A stretch of 64,000 nt of DNA from Bordetella sp. (GCA_022818765.1 CP063810.1:62001-126000); one strand, 5' to 3'. Counted from the stretch's first letter, positions 43,459 through 54,800 are shown. The notes: generated by a model not told the origin, from the sequence alone. Made by a program: numbers and translations.

Positions 43459-44101
43459 TTAAATTTTTCTGAATAAGAATTTATTTTCAAATTCGCATAA
43501 ACTAAAAATTTTGCAAAGATCACATCTTGGTTTATTAGCTTTGCATATATAACGACCTAGCAGAACTAGCCAATGATGAGCGTTATAAGCATATTCAGAT
43601 GGAACTCTTTTCAACAAATTTTTTTCTACTTCTTGTACAGTTTTCCCTTTAGCAATTTTTGTTCGATTTGAAACTCGGAAAACATGAGTATCAACTGCCA
43701 TAGTTTTTTGACCAAATATAATATTTAATATTACATTTGCACTCTTTCTTCCTATTCCTGGAAGGTTTCCAATTCGTATCGTGTTTCTGGAATATTTCCG
43801 TCATGTTTTTGCAATATAATTTCACAAATTTTATTATATTACTAGCCTTTGTTCTATAAAGACCTATGGTTTTAATATATTTAATTAAATGATCTTCACC
43901 TAAATCCAATAAGGTTTCTGGTGTTCCATAATTTATAAAAAGTTTTCTTGTAACAATATTAACAATTTTATCCTTTGATTGAGCTGATAGTAAAACAGCA
44001 ATTAATAATTGAAAAGGAGTTTGATATTCTAAATCAGATTTAGGATTGGGATTTTCTTCTCTTAAAATAAAAAATATTTTTTTTCTTTTATATAGATTCA
44101 T
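43459..44101 (-). pseudogene. nth: Endonuclease III, two -1 frameshifts
   Basis: Nth removes oxidised pyrimidines from DNA. The N-terminal part (YQTPFQLLIAVLLSAQSKD) is followed by two frame changes. One is at 43826-43828 (three T in the sense strand where four read KFCEIILQ). The other is near 43762-43765, just before the helix-hairpin-helix PGIGRKSANVI. The third frame has the catalytic aspartate in AVDTHVFRVSNR and the iron-sulfur cysteines CDLCKIFSLC. Two added bases give a 215-codon gene of standard size. It is convergent with mog. Confidence 0.87.
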
Positions 44102-44156
44102 AATGTAATTTAAGTTTCTCTCTTTCGTCGCATTCTTACGCGAAAAAGCACGTTAT

Positions 44157-44750
44157 TTATAATATTTTTTTGTTATTTTCATATGTAGTAGAGGATATTT
44201 CATTAGAATTTTTTTGAAGATTTTCATTAGAAGGTTTCTTCATCAAACTTTTATTAGAATGGGTCTTGGATTTTAATCTAAATTGACGATTTAGATAACG
44301 GGCTCGGGAAACATTAGCATTTTTTTTTGTCCACTCTCTTGAAATAGATATCATATCAATACAATCGACAGGACAAGGTTCTACACATAATTCGCAGCCT
44401 GTACACCAATCATTTAAGACAGTGTGCATGCGCTTTTTTGTTCCTATGATAGCATCAACCGGACATGCTTGAATGCAAATCGTACAGCCTATACAATGAT
44501 TTTCATCTATAATAGCAACTTTAAAAGATTCGTTTATCTTACAGTTTTCATCTACAGGAGGAGATTTTACATTTAATAATTTTGCTATAAAATTAATTAC
44601 CTTTTCTCCACCTGGAGAACATTTATTGATAGATTCTTGCTTATTTTGTATTGCTTCAGCATAAGGCAAGCAACCATCGTAACCACATTTTTTACATTGA
44701 GTTTGTGGTAACAAAGCATCTATTTTAGATATCAAATCATTTATAGACAT
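44157..44750 (-). CDS. rnfB: Electron-transport iron-sulfur protein RnfB-like
   Basis: The 197-residue protein starts with the four-cysteine motif [16 protein letters not shown]...KCSPGG and has two ferredoxin-type clusters ([16 protein letters not shown] and [16 protein letters not shown], residues about 85-130). A basic Lys/Asn-rich tail follows. It matches the stand-alone RnfB of betaproteobacteria, which lacks the usual membrane anchor. Other rnf genes are not seen here. It lies next to fpr and fdxA, so it may exchange electrons with ferredoxin, for example in Fe-S assembly (inference). Confidence 0.85.
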   Translation of the reverse strand: MSINDLISKIDALLPQTQCKKCGYDGCLPYAEAIQNKQESINKCSPGGEKVINFIAKLLNVKSPPVDENCKINESFKVAIIDENHCIGCTICIQACPVDAIIGTKKRMHTVLNDWCTGCELCVEPCPVDCIDMISISREWTKKNANVSRARYLNRQFRLKSKTHSNKSLMKKPSNENLQKNSNEISSTTYENNKKIL

Positions 44751-44831
44751 TGACTGTTATATTAAAAATTAGAATTAAAAGTATTTTTGATGATTTGGAA
44801 TATAACCCAAAAATTTTATTTCAAACAAAAT

Positions 44832-45620
44832 TTACCAATACCTTTCGATAGCAAGATTGCCATAATTTCCACGTCTTCCAGTCGAAAATCCACGCACAGA
44901 AAGTAGTTTTCGAGCTTCAATTATGAAATTAGGATTTCCACATAGCATAACTCTTGAGCTCGTTGGATCAAGATCTTTTCCAACGAGTTTTTCTAATATA
45001 CCTTCATTCAGTAATGTGGTTATTCTTTTTTGCGGTATACCTGCAATAGATTCTCTTGTAGTAATAGGAACATATTTAAATCTATTATTTTCGGAAATTA
45101 AATTTTTCCATTTTTCAATTTTGTGAAGATATGTTAATTCTTTAATTTCTCTAGTACCATGGATTAAAATAACATGTTTAAATTGCATCCATGTTTTGGA
45201 ATCATGAAGTATAGAAATATAACTTGATAAACCTGTTCCAGTAGCTATTAGCCATAATGTATCACCTCCTATAAATTCATTTAATGTTAAAAATCCATAT
45301 GATTGTTTTTCAACATACAAATTATCCTTCGGTCGAAGTTTTACTAATTTCTGGCTAAATTTTCCAGATGGAATTATAATAATGTAGAATTCGAAATATG
45401 AGTCGTAAGGCGCATTAACAATAGAATAAGCTCTCCAAAGAATTTCATGATTGTTTAAATCGCCATGAAAGTTAGGAATTCCAATACGAGCAAATTGACC
45501 AGGTTGAAATGTATAATCTTTATTTCGAGTGACATATAAGGTTATCAACTTTCCGGGTATCCAGTAATGAAAATCTATAATTTTTTCGAAAGTATATTTT
45601 TCTGTAACTTTTTTTTTCAT
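44832..45620 (-). CDS. fpr: Ferredoxin-NADP+ reductase
   Basis: Fpr passes electrons between NADPH and ferredoxin or flavodoxin with FAD. Family marks are YTFQPGQFARIGI and WRAYSIVNAPYDSYFEFY near residue 60, the GTGLSSYISILHD nucleotide loop, VMLCGNP near residue 235 and the C-terminal ERYW. I chose the ATG at 45620; an ATG at 45647 would add nine residues. It lies between rnfB and fdxA, facing the same way. Confidence 0.93.
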   Translation of the reverse strand: MKKKVTEKYTFEKIIDFHYWIPGKLITLYVTRNKDYTFQPGQFARIGIPNFHGDLNNHEILWRAYSIVNAPYDSYFEFYIIIIPSGKFSQKLVKLRPKDNLYVEKQSYGFLTLNEFIGGDTLWLIATGTGLSSYISILHDSKTWMQFKHVILIHGTREIKELTYLHKIEKWKNLISENNRFKYVPITTRESIAGIPQKRITTLLNEGILEKLVGKDLDPTSSRVMLCGNPNFIIEARKLLSVRGFSTGRRGNYGNLAIERYW

Positions 45621-45663
45621 GTTTAGGTTATTAATTATCAATGCCAATAAATATCTAAATTTA

Positions 45664-45984
45664 TCATTTTAAATATTGAATTTTATTTTTAATTCCATTC
45701 CATTCATCTGAATCAATAGGAGGTGTTTTAGATCGACTAATATTTTTATAAATAGAAGATAGTTCAGCATTAATTTTTAAAAATTTCAGTTGGTCTTCCG
45801 GTATATCTTCATCATAAAAAATAGCGTTGGCAGGACATTCTGATATGCAAACTGCACAGTCAATACATTCATCAGGATCTATCACTAAAAAATTTGGGCC
45901 TTCTCTAAAGCAATCCACAGGGCAAACATCAACACAATCAGTATATTTACAGTTAATACAATTTTCGGTCACAACATGAGTCAC
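45664..45984 (-). CDS. fdxA: Seven-iron ferredoxin FdxA
   Basis: The 106-residue ferredoxin has CINCKYTDCVDVCPVDC, whose cysteines fit a 3Fe-4S cluster, and CIDCAVCISECP for a 4Fe-4S cluster, then a C-terminal helical extension typical of the FdxA type. It is a likely electron partner of the Fpr encoded next to it. It is divergent from pncB. Confidence 0.95.
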   Translation of the reverse strand: MTHVVTENCINCKYTDCVDVCPVDCFREGPNFLVIDPDECIDCAVCISECPANAIFYDEDIPEDQLKFLKINAELSSIYKNISRSKTPPIDSDEWNGIKNKIQYLK

Positions 45985-46150
45985 AGTTTTGTACCTTATT
46001 TAATATTAAATTAATCAAATAATTTATGGTTAAAGTGAAATGCTTAATAATTTCTTAAAGAATAAAATTCTGTTTAGAAAAAATTTTACTATCAAACCTA
46101 GCAGCTATGTTATAGAAATTTAAAAATTGATCAATATTTATATCCAATCT

Positions 46151-47326
46151 ATGATAATTACTTCACTTCTCGATACAGATCTTTATAAATTCAGTATGAT
46201 GCAAGTTGTTTTGCATCATTTTCCTAGTGCACAAGTTGACTATCGTTATAAGTGTAGGACTCCAGGTATATTTTTAAAACCTTATATTAATGAAATACGA
46301 GAAGAGATTCATCAATTATGCAAATTGCGTTTTACTAATGAAGAATTGAAATACCTAGGAGGACTGCGTTTTATAAAAAGTGATTTCATTGATTTCTTAC
46401 GCTTGTTTTATTTACCAGAACATTGTATTAAAATTGAGGAAAGTGAAATTCCTGGAGAAATTTCAATTAAAGTAAGTGGTCCATGGTTACACACAATTTT
46501 ATTCGAAATTCCTGTTTTAGCAATTGTTAATGAAATTTACTTTCGAAACACTCAACTTCAACCAAATTTCAAAGAGGGTCGAAAACGTTTAAATGATAAA
46601 ATGAAATTAGTTATTAATAACCCGAATTTATCAAATTTTAAAGTTGCTGAATATGGAACACGACGCCGTTTTTCAAAATCTTGGCATAAAGAAGTTGTAT
46701 GTACAATTAAGAAGGAATTGGGAAAAAAGTTTGTTGGAACAAGCAATGTTCTACTAGCAAAAGAAAATAACGTTTTAACATTAGGTACTATGGGTCATGA
46801 GTATTTACAAGCCTGCCAAGCTTTAGGTCCTCGTCTTAGAGATTCTCAGGTGTTTGCATTAGAAACTTGGGCAAAAGAATATAGAGGTGATTTAGGTATT
46901 GCATTATCAGATGTTTATGGACTGGATGCTTTTTTGCGTGACTTTGATATGTATTTCTGTAAACTTTTTGATGGGGCAAGACATGATTCAGGAGATCCTT
47001 TTATTTGGGGTGAAAGATTGCTTGATCATTACCGAAAAAATCGAGTAGATGGTAGAAATAAAATTTTGGTTTTTTCTGATTCTCTAACCTTTCCAAAAGC
47101 CATTGAACTAACAAATCGTTTTTCTGGGCGTTGCAAGCTCTCTTTTGCTATTGGTACAAATTTAACTAATGATTTAGGACATGAACCTCTGCAAATTGTA
47201 ATGAAAATGGTTAAATGCAATGGGCAACCTGTAGCTAAACTATCAGATACACCTGAAAAAACTATGTGTGATGATTTTGCCTATTTGAATTATTTAAACC
47301 AAGTTTTTCGGTTTAAATTTAATTAA
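46151..47326 (+). CDS. pncB: Nicotinate phosphoribosyltransferase
   Basis: PncB starts NAD salvage by joining nicotinate to PRPP. The protein, 391 residues from the ATG at 46151 ([20 protein letters not shown]), has the [11 protein letters not shown] motif with the phosphoribosyl-site residues, the GTSNVLLAK stretch and [11 protein letters not shown] near residue 280. A TTG at 46127 would lengthen it by eight residues without reason. The presence of salvage suggests that nicotinate comes from outside. Confidence 0.94.
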   Translation: MIITSLLDTDLYKFSMMQVVLHHFPSAQVDYRYKCRTPGIFLKPYINEIREEIHQLCKLRFTNEELKYLGGLRFIKSDFIDFLRLFYLPEHCIKIEESEIPGEISIKVSGPWLHTILFEIPVLAIVNEIYFRNTQLQPNFKEGRKRLNDKMKLVINNPNLSNFKVAEYGTRRRFSKSWHKEVVCTIKKELGKKFVGTSNVLLAKENNVLTLGTMGHEYLQACQALGPRLRDSQVFALETWAKEYRGDLGIALSDVYGLDAFLRDFDMYFCKLFDGARHDSGDPFIWGERLLDHYRKNRVDGRNKILVFSDSLTFPKAIELTNRFSGRCKLSFAIGTNLTNDLGHEPLQIVMKMVKCNGQPVAKLSDTPEKTMCDDFAYLNYLNQVFRFKFN

Positions 47327-47355
47327 TTAAACAACATTTTATGAAGTAGATAAAA

Positions 47356-48230
47356 ATGAGCTGGATTCGAAAGCTTCTACCCCACGGATTAATAAATCTA
47401 ACGATAACGGCATTAGACGCATACCTGAAGGTCTTTGGATGAAATGTCCTTCATGTGATGCTGTGTTATATACAAAAGATTTATCAATTAATTTATATGT
47501 TTGCCCTAAATGTAACCAACATATGCGAATTAGTGCAAGAAACCGAATTAATTTTTTATTGGATAAGGAAGAACGAAACGAGATAGGGTTAAATATCAGA
47601 CCGGTAGATGGATTAAAATTCAAAGATACTAAAAAATATACTGAAAGGATTCAGGAAGCAATGAAAAAGACTGGAGAAACCGATGCGTTAATTGTTATAC
47701 AAGGATCGATTCATAGCATTCCCGTTGTTTTAGCTTGTTTTGAATTTGATTTCATGGGAGGCTCTATGGGATCTGTAGTAGGCGAGCGATTTGTTCGTGG
47801 AATTCAAGCAGCCATTGATAAAAAAATACCATTTATATGTGTTAATTCCTCTGGAGGAGCTCGCATGCAAGAAAGTCTTTTTTCTTTAATGCAAATGGCT
47901 AAAACAAATGCTATGCTGAACCTTTTATCTTTAGCTCAATTACCGTTTATTAGTGTGTTATCAGATCCAACCATGGGAGGTGTTTCAGCAAGTTTTGCTT
48001 TTATGGGAGACATTGTTATTGCTGAACCAAATGCTCTCATTGGTTTTGCTGGTCCGCGAGTTATTGAACAGACTGTTCGTGAAAAATTGCCAGAAGGTTT
48101 TCAGAGATCAGAATTTTTGTTGCAAAAAGGAGCTATTGATATGGTAATTGATCGTCGGCAATTAAAAGAATCAATAGCTCGTTTATTAGCTATTTTAATG
48201 AATCAACCTAGTGACACTTTAGTAATTTAA
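47356..48230 (+). pseudogene. accD: Acetyl-CoA carboxylase carboxyltransferase beta subunit, one -1 frameshift
   Basis: AccD with AccA transfers CO2 from biotin to acetyl-CoA. From the ATG at 47356 the sequence reads MSWIRKLLP and then meets a run of four C (47380-47383). Five would give [20 protein letters not shown] and join the rest as a 292-codon gene. The zinc-ribbon cysteines (CPSCDAVLY and CPKCNQHM) and the [10 protein letters not shown] active-site segment are intact. This gene is essential wherever fatty acids are made, and the fab operon is kept, so a sequence error is likely. A later ATG at 47439 would lose the N-terminus but keep the zinc ribbon. Confidence 0.9.
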
Positions 48231-48256
48231 ACCTCCTTCTATTTTTCAAATGAAAA

Positions 48257-50926
48257 TTAATTCTTATGTTGATTAGTTTCAATCATTTTCATATTTGTTT
48301 TAATTAAAGGCTTTATTGCTTTTTTTGTTCGCCCCAACTGTTCTTCAAAGATTAGTTCTTCAGTATTTACTGAAGATATTTTAGTTTCAATCCATTGCAA
48401 ACCTTTTTTATGAATTGATTTTTTCAAATCAATATATTCTTCCTCGAAATCCTTTAAAAATTCTCTTTCCTTAATATTTTCATCAAAATTTCTTGAATCC
48501 TTCATAGCAATTGAATCTATTTTTACTTGATTCGACAGGTTTTTAGAAAGGTCATGAATAGGAGATGATGAAGTTTGAATTGATAAATTCGATTCTGAAT
48601 CAGACATAACCTGTGAAGATTCAATTTTTTCCACAAAGTTTTCTATATTTCGTCGATTTTTTTTACTGCGACGTCGCTTTTTTTCATTGTTTTCAACTCT
48701 ATTTTTATTTGCATCTCCCTTCAAAATAATTCTTTGTTTAGTGTCATCGATTGGTAAAGTAGAGTTTGTTTCATCCATTTTAGCGTTATCAGAAACATTA
48801 GGATTTTCATCATTTTTTTTTGTTTCTTTTTGTTCAGTTAACATAGATGATTGTGTTTGAAAGTCTTCACGACGATTACGATTTCTAGAACGAAGTCGTT
48901 TACCTTTCATAGCATGATAAGAAATATTTTCATTTTCTGTATCAGAATCCTCAGATTTTTCACCCAAAGTTAAAATCTTTTTTGACTGTTTTTCGAACAT
49001 ATCACGATTTTCGTCATATTGTTGTGATTGTCGATTATTCAATTCATTTATGTTATCAGATGAATAATCATCATTTACATATAAATATTCTTCATTTGTT
49101 CGGTTTTTATTTTTTTCAGTTTTTGCTTGTAAGCAAGATTGAGAACGATGTTGATAAGTTTGAGGATTCTCTCTAATTTTAACTATCTTTTGAGATTTAA
49201 CTTTTACATTTTTATTGGATTTTCTTTGAAAGAACCTTGAAAAACAATAGAAAAGAAAATTATATAATTTTGTAGATATTAATTCTGATAATAATTTTTT
49301 CGAGTCTGATGAAGGAGCTGGTTTTGAAGGAGTAATACCTTTAACTAATGCTTCAGATTGATTTTTTGAATTTTGAGCACGATTCAAGAAAATAGTGTTT
49401 TCACTGTTTGATTTTTCAATAAGATTAAAACTTGTTTTTGAATCTTCTAATTTTTGATCATCATAGCGTAAACGTTCTACATGATAATGAGGAGTTTCAA
49501 GAAATTTATTAGGAATAATACTTAAATTAACTTTTGCTTGAATCTCAAGATTAGTAATATCATAACGCTTTTCATTTAATAAATAAGTTGCAACTTCAAT
49601 TGGAACTTGGGCATGCACTGATGTTGTTCCATCTTTCATTGCTTCTTCTTGCAGGAAACGCAGAATTTGCAAAGCACTAGATTCTATATCCCGAATAAAA
49701 CCTATTCCATCACAACGTGGACATATAATATGAGAACCTTCATTTAATGCTGGTCGCAATCTTTGTCTTGATAATTCTACTAGACCAAAACGAGAGATTC
49801 TGCCTATTTGAATACGTGCTCTATCAAAATGAAGAGCTTCACGAAGCCTTTGTTCAACAGAACGTTGATTTTTGTTTTCCTCCATATCAATAAAGTCAAT
49901 AACAATTAAGCCACCCAAATCTCTTAATCTTAATTGTCGAGCGATTTCATCAACAGCTTCTTGATTTGTCCTAAGAGCCGTTTCTTCAATATCAGCACCT
50001 CTTGTGGACCGAGCTGAATTAACATCAATTGCTACAAGTGCTTCGGTATGATCAATAACAATAGACCCACCTGAAGATAATTGAACGGTTCTAGAGTAGA
50101 CAGTTTCTATTTGTTGCTCAAGTTGAAATCTAGAAAAGAGAGGAATGTCTTCACGATAAGTTTTTACTCTTTGAACATTATCTGGCATTACAACACTCAT
50201 AAAAGCTGTTGCTTGATCTGCAATATCATCATTATCAATTAAAATTTCACCAATTTCTGGAGAAAAATAATCTCGAATTGCACGGACAATTAAGCTAGAT
50301 TCTGGATAAATAAGAACAGGAGCAGAATTATCTCGTGCTGCATTTTCTACGGCCTGCCAAAGTTGCAAAAGATATGATAAATCCCATTGAAGCTCTTCGA
50401 TGCTTCGCCCAATACCTGCAGTTCGAGCAATAATACTCATGCCTTCAGGTACATTAAGTTTATCCATAACATATCTTAATTCTTGTCTATCCTCACCCTC
50501 AACTCGACGTGATACACCTCCACCGCGAGGATTATTTGGCATAAGAACTAGATAGCGTCCAGCTAAAGAAATAAAAGTAGTTAAAGCTGCCCCTTTATTG
50601 CCTCTTTCTTCTTTGTCTACTTGTACAATTAACTCTTGTCCTTCTTTTAAGACATCCTGAATTCGAGCATTCTTAATATCTATATTTTCCTTAAAATAAC
50701 TTCGTGCAATTCCTTTAAAAGGAAGAAAACCATGTCGATCTTCTCCGTAATCAATAAAACAAGCTTCTAAAGCAGGTTCTATTCGAGTTATAATTCCTTT
50801 ATAACTATTTCCCTTTTTTTGTCCACGTCCAGCAATTTCTATATCAAGATCAATGAGTTTTTGACCATCAACAATTGCTACACGCAGTTCTTCTGGATGT
50901 GTTGCATTAAACAACATACGTTTCAT
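48257..50926 (-). CDS. rne: Ribonuclease E
   Basis: RNase E starts mRNA decay and processes rRNA and tRNA. The 889-residue protein begins [20 protein letters not shown]. It has the S1 domain (residues about 35-120), the catalytic aspartates in [13 protein letters not shown] and [10 protein letters not shown], and the Zn-link CPRCDG near residue 405. Beyond about residue 510 lies a charged, low-complexity tail with Arg/Lys clusters ([25 protein letters not shown]), the usual scaffold and RNA-binding half. That half has few conserved positions, so motif assignment there is weak. It is divergent from rluC, as in other proteobacteria. Confidence 0.96.
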   Translation of the reverse strand: MKRMLFNATHPEELRVAIVDGQKLIDLDIEIAGRGQKKGNSYKGIITRIEPALEACFIDYGEDRHGFLPFKGIARSYFKENIDIKNARIQDVLKEGQELIVQVDKEERGNKGAALTTFISLAGRYLVLMPNNPRGGGVSRRVEGEDRQELRYVMDKLNVPEGMSIIARTAGIGRSIEELQWDLSYLLQLWQAVENAARDNSAPVLIYPESSLIVRAIRDYFSPEIGEILIDNDDIADQATAFMSVVMPDNVQRVKTYREDIPLFSRFQLEQQIETVYSRTVQLSSGGSIVIDHTEALVAIDVNSARSTRGADIEETALRTNQEAVDEIARQLRLRDLGGLIVIDFIDMEENKNQRSVEQRLREALHFDRARIQIGRISRFGLVELSRQRLRPALNEGSHIICPRCDGIGFIRDIESSALQILRFLQEEAMKDGTTSVHAQVPIEVATYLLNEKRYDITNLEIQAKVNLSIIPNKFLETPHYHVERLRYDDQKLEDSKTSFNLIEKSNSENTIFLNRAQNSKNQSEALVKGITPSKPAPSSDSKKLLSELISTKLYNFLFYCFSRFFQRKSNKNVKVKSQKIVKIRENPQTYQHRSQSCLQAKTEKNKNRTNEEYLYVNDDYSSDNINELNNRQSQQYDENRDMFEKQSKKILTLGEKSEDSDTENENISYHAMKGKRLRSRNRNRREDFQTQSSMLTEQKETKKNDENPNVSDNAKMDETNSTLPIDDTKQRIILKGDANKNRVENNEKKRRRSKKNRRNIENFVEKIESSQVMSDSESNLSIQTSSSPIHDLSKNLSNQVKIDSIAMKDSRNFDENIKEREFLKDFEEEYIDLKKSIHKKGLQWIETKISSVNTEELIFEEQLGRTKKAIKPLIKTNMKMIETNQHKN

Positions 50927-51421
50927 AAGTGATATTCTCCGTTGTCATAAGGCGCCAAAATCAGCGCATGACTTTGAGTCATTCGGTCGGGCATATCAAG
51001 TAAGCAATTTTCGACTTATCATCAGATAAATAATTATATCTAACAAGATAATTTTTTGTTAAAAGTGAAAGGTATCAAAGATTTAATAAAAATTATCAAA
51101 AATAAACAGATAATTCTGGTTCATTCTCCGGTATAAAACATTATTATAATCCGGTTTTTAACCCTTAATGTGCTAGCTTTAATGATGTATCCGTTATTTA
51201 AAAGATGGAATCTCAAAAAAAACTTACAAACTATTTATGATGCCATCAAACGATAGATCTCAGAATTAAAATTAAATATTTAATATATATTAAACGTTTA
51301 ATATATAACATTATTAAAATACTCTAAAAATCAAACAAATATTTATTTTTGTATTACTATATGCTTGTTAAATATTACTTAATCCTTTTAAGTTAACTAG
51401 ATTATATTGTTGCTTTTATCA
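50927..51421. other. Long divergent region between rne and rluC
   Basis: About 495 bases with no gene. It should hold the rne leader, which in relatives mediates RNase E self-regulation, and both promoters. Two structures stand out: a six-base stem with three-base loop around 50969-50983 in the rne leader, and a 24-base perfect palindrome at 51284-51307 nearer rluC. Neither is followed by a T run. Their function is not known. Confidence 0.45.
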
Positions 51422-52375
51422 ATGCGCAAAGGAAGTTATTTTAAATTAACAATGTTTACTCAAGTTCGACATATCAAAATATTAGAAGATTCTATTGGTC
51501 AACGTATTGATAATTTTTTTATTCGTCTATGTAAAGGAATTCCAAAAAATCGAATTTATAAGGCTATCCGTTCTGGTGAAGTAAGAGTTAATTCAAACCG
51601 AGTTAATGCGTTTTATCGATTATTTAAGGGAGATATTATTCGTGTACCACCATTTAAGTTTTCTGAAAAAGATACCCATAAAAAAATAAGAGCTAAAGAA
51701 TTCCCAATAATTTACGAAGACGATCATCTTCTAGTTATCAACAAACCTGCTGGGTTTGCTGTTCATGGAGGTAGTGGAATATCATTTGGTGGTGTTATTG
51801 AACAACTTAGAGCAGCTAAACCTGAATTCAATTTTCTAGAATTAGTACATCGATTAGATCGAGATACATCAGGTTTGCTTATGATTGCGAAAAATAGGAA
51901 AACCCTATGTTCCTTACATCAAATGTTAAGCATAGGAAAAATCAATAAATATTATTTAGCTCTTGTAGAAGGGGATTGGGTAAATAATTTTCAACATATT
52001 AAATTTTCTTTAACAAAAAAGTTATTACCATCAGGAGAGAGAAGAGTTTACATAGATCCTGATAATGGAAAAAGTGCTCATACAGTTGTTATGCTTAAGA
52101 ATCGATTTGGATCCCATAGTTTGTTAAATGTTCAATTGCATAGTGGTCGAACACACCAAATTCGCGTGCATTTATCTTCTAGTGGTTTTCCTATATTAGG
52201 AGATGAAAAATATGGACATAGAAATTGTCAAAAAATGGAACTTTTTTCAAAAGAAAAATTGCAAAGAATGTTTTTGCATGCTCACCGTTTAATTTTTCAG
52301 CATCCCATATTAAAAGAAAGACTTGATTTAATAGCTGAATTACCTATTGACTACATCAATATAATAAAAAATTGA
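51422..52375 (+). CDS. rluC: 23S rRNA pseudouridine synthase RluC
   Basis: RluC modifies three uridines of 23S rRNA. An S4-like RNA-binding domain comes first (RIYKAIRSGEVRVNSNRVN near residue 40). The catalytic segment follows as LVHRLDRDTSGLLMIAK, and LHSGRTHQIRVHLSSSGFP lies near residue 240. The start is uncertain: I used the ATG at 51422, but the ATG at 51452 (MFTQVRHIKI) gives a more usual length. It faces away from rne, its standard neighbour. Confidence 0.94.
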   Translation: MRKGSYFKLTMFTQVRHIKILEDSIGQRIDNFFIRLCKGIPKNRIYKAIRSGEVRVNSNRVNAFYRLFKGDIIRVPPFKFSEKDTHKKIRAKEFPIIYEDDHLLVINKPAGFAVHGGSGISFGGVIEQLRAAKPEFNFLELVHRLDRDTSGLLMIAKNRKTLCSLHQMLSIGKINKYYLALVEGDWVNNFQHIKFSLTKKLLPSGERRVYIDPDNGKSAHTVVMLKNRFGSHSLLNVQLHSGRTHQIRVHLSSSGFPILGDEKYGHRNCQKMELFSKEKLQRMFLHAHRLIFQHPILKERLDLIAELPIDYINIIKN

Positions 52376-52387
52376 GAAATTCTCAAT
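52371..52387 (-). terminator. Probable terminator of maf, overlapping the rluC stop
   Basis: Seven-base arms (52371-52377 and 52381-52387) enclose a three-base loop. On the minus strand the stem is followed by a T-rich tail (TTTTTATTATA), and it lies about 90 bases past the maf stop. Read on the plus strand it has no T tail. It overlaps the rluC stop codon. Confidence 0.5.
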
Positions 52388-52477
52388 AAAATTAATAAAT
52401 TATTTAAAATTAGTTTTTTTGAATATATGTAGTTATTCTATTAACAATTAAATTAATAGCTATACATTTTTCAAGAT

Positions 52478-53067
52478 TTAAAAGATTGGATTAAATCCGA
52501 GACATCGTAACATTCTTGCAACACTAATAAGAGGTAAACCAATAATTGCTGTTGGATCTTGACTTTTAATGCTTTCAAACAAAGTTATTCCTAAACTTTC
52601 TACTTTAACACTACCTGCAGTATCATAAGGCTTTTCTAAATCAAGATATGATACAATTTCTCTATCAGTTAAATCCCTCAATTTACAGTTTGTAGTGATA
52701 TTTTTTCTTTTAATTTTTTTTCCATTAGCGATTGTAACAGCGGTGTGAAAAATAATATATTTTCCTGATAAAGTTTTTAACTGTTCTTTAGCATGAAAAA
52801 AATTTTTGGGTTTTCCTATGATTTCCTTGCTAATTCGAGCAATCTGATCTGATCCAATTACTATTGTTTCTGGGTATTTTTTTGAAACAAATAGAGCTTT
52901 TTCAGAGGCTAGACGCATAGCATATTGTTTCGGATTTTCTCCAATATTAGGTGATTCATCTATATTTGGATAAACTACTTTGAAAGGTATTTTAATCGTT
53001 CTAGCAAGTGACGACGATATATCGAACTAGAAGCTAAAATAAGTTTTTTATTTCTATGTAAGGTCAT
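52478..53067 (-). pseudogene. maf: Maf-like nucleoside triphosphate pyrophosphatase, one -1 frameshift
   Basis: Maf proteins hydrolyse non-standard or methylated nucleoside triphosphates. The start reads LILASSSIYRRHLLERL, the family N-terminus, then shifts at a run of four T (52990-52993, AAAA in the sense strand). Five would read LKIPFKVVYPNIDESP and yield a 197-codon gene. The later part keeps IGSDQIARI and the KPYDTAGSVKVES segment. This family is often dispensable, so a real loss is possible, but the lesion type matches the others in the window. Confidence 0.87.
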
Positions 53068-53484
53068 TTTTTAAAGAAATTAATAGTGAAAAATTTTTTA
53101 AATTTATTTTTATAAAATCAGAAATATAATTCTAAATTATCTATAAATGCCAAATTCATTTTTTTAGAAAAATAAAGATTAAATAAATCATTCTTTTGAA
53201 ACTATAAGAAATTTGATAAAATTCAAAATTTTGATCTTATTTAACATTATTTATCAAATAACTTGTGTTGCATATAAAAAAATTATTATTATCTGACTGC
53301 TCTATTTTTTATCAGGTTTGGAAAATGTAATCATTTACATATATATTCAATCTTTAATTCGTTAATGTTTAATTACAAATTAATTCTTTTTAAGAATTTC
53401 ATTGCATTTTGAAACTCTTTTCTAATTATTTTTAGCAAAATTGAAATTAAATTTTTTAGAGATTAATTTCAGGAGTTATTATTT
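53068..53484. other. Gap before rpmF where yceD is expected
   Basis: In related genomes yceD (DUF177) lies directly upstream of rpmF, divergent from maf. Here 417 bases hold no open frame that I can match to it. It should contain the promoter of the rpmF-plsX-fab operon. No hairpin or repeat stands out. Confidence 0.45.
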
Positions 53485-53667
53485 ATGGCTGTTCAACAAA
53501 ATAAAAAATCCTCATCTAAGCGCGGGATGCATCGTTCTCACAATTCTTTAAATATTTCCACTATTTCAACAGATTTGAATACTGGTGAAAGTCATTTACG
53601 TCATCATATTAGTCCAAAAGGATTTTATCGAGGTAAAAAAATTTTAAAAACTAAATTAGAGGAATAG
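53485..53667 (+). CDS. rpmF: 50S ribosomal protein L32
   Basis: A 60-residue basic protein, [20 protein letters not shown] at the start, which is the usual L32 N-terminus, with an AGGAG upstream. The zinc cysteines of some L32 forms are absent, as is common. It is the first gene of the fatty-acid operon, in the conserved rpmF-plsX-fabH order. Confidence 0.97.
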   Translation: MAVQQNKKSSSKRGMHRSHNSLNISTISTDLNTGESHLRHHISPKGFYRGKKILKTKLEE

Positions 53668-53721
53668 GATTGCCTTTTAAAAATTTATTTTCTTTCAATG
53701 TATCACGGATAATTAACTAAG

Positions 53722-54780
53722 ATGACACATGTGATACGCATAGCTGTGGATTGTATGGGTGGTGATTTTGGTTTAACTGCTACAATACCTGCAGCAGTTA
53801 ACTTTATCAAGAAGTATGCTGATACAAAAATACTTTTGGTTGGTGTACGTTCGTTAATTGAAAAAGAACTAAAAAAATTATCTGTATTACCTTGTAAACA
53901 AATTACAATAATTTCAGCACATGAAGTTATACAAATGGATGATTCCATTGATACAGCTTTGCGGCATAAAAGAAATTCTTCTATGCATCTAGCAGTCCAA
54001 GCTGTTAAAAAAGGCGATGCTGATGCTTGTTTATCAGCAGGAAATACTGGTGCATGGATGGCTATCTCACGTTATGTACTAAAGACATTGGATGGAATTG
54101 ATCGTCCTGCAATTGCAACATCTATTCCAAATAGTACAGGTTTTGCAACAACAATGTTGGATTTAGGTGCTAATTCAGATTGTTCTTCTGAGCATCTATT
54201 ACAATTTGCTATTATGGGATCTGCTTTATCACAAATTGTAAATCATAGAAAAAATCCTAGTATTGGATTATTAAATATTGGTGAAGAAATTATAAAAGGT
54301 AATGAAGTTATTAAAACAGCAGCAAATTTATTGCGTGCTAGTCCATTAAATTTTTATGGTAATGTTGAAGGAGATGATATTTTTAAAGGTAGCGTTGATG
54401 TTATTATTTGTAATGGATTTGTTGGAAATGTAGCTTTAAAATCAATAGAAGGTTTAGCAAAAATGCTCTCTGAACTGCTCCGTGAGGAATTTAAAAAAAA
54501 TTATTATACAAAAATTATAAGCCTAATTGCATCTCCTATTCTAAGACGATTTAAATATAGAGTAGATAATCGTCGGTATAATGGAGCTGCCTTATTAGGA
54601 TTACGTGGAATTGTTATAAAAAGTCATGGTTCTGCAGATGCTTATACATTTGGTTTTGCTTTGCAACGCACTAGAGATGCAATTCTTAGCAAGTTATTAG
54701 AACGTATAACTCAAATAATTTCCAAAATCAATCAGCAAGCGAACATTAATAAAATACAAGAAATTGTACATCAAGATTAA
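53722..54780 (+). CDS. plsX: Phosphate acyltransferase PlsX
   Basis: PlsX turns acyl-ACP into acyl-phosphate for phospholipid synthesis. The 352-residue protein has [17 protein letters not shown] at the N-terminus, [17 protein letters not shown] near residue 100 and [16 protein letters not shown] near residue 235. It follows rpmF and precedes fabH, the standard order. Confidence 0.96.
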   Translation: MTHVIRIAVDCMGGDFGLTATIPAAVNFIKKYADTKILLVGVRSLIEKELKKLSVLPCKQITIISAHEVIQMDDSIDTALRHKRNSSMHLAVQAVKKGDADACLSAGNTGAWMAISRYVLKTLDGIDRPAIATSIPNSTGFATTMLDLGANSDCSSEHLLQFAIMGSALSQIVNHRKNPSIGLLNIGEEIIKGNEVIKTAANLLRASPLNFYGNVEGDDIFKGSVDVIICNGFVGNVALKSIEGLAKMLSELLREEFKKNYYTKIISLIASPILRRFKYRVDNRRYNGAALLGLRGIVIKSHGSADAYTFGFALQRTRDAILSKLLERITQIISKINQQANINKIQEIVHQD

Positions 54781-54800
54781 AATTTAAAAGATGTAATTCA

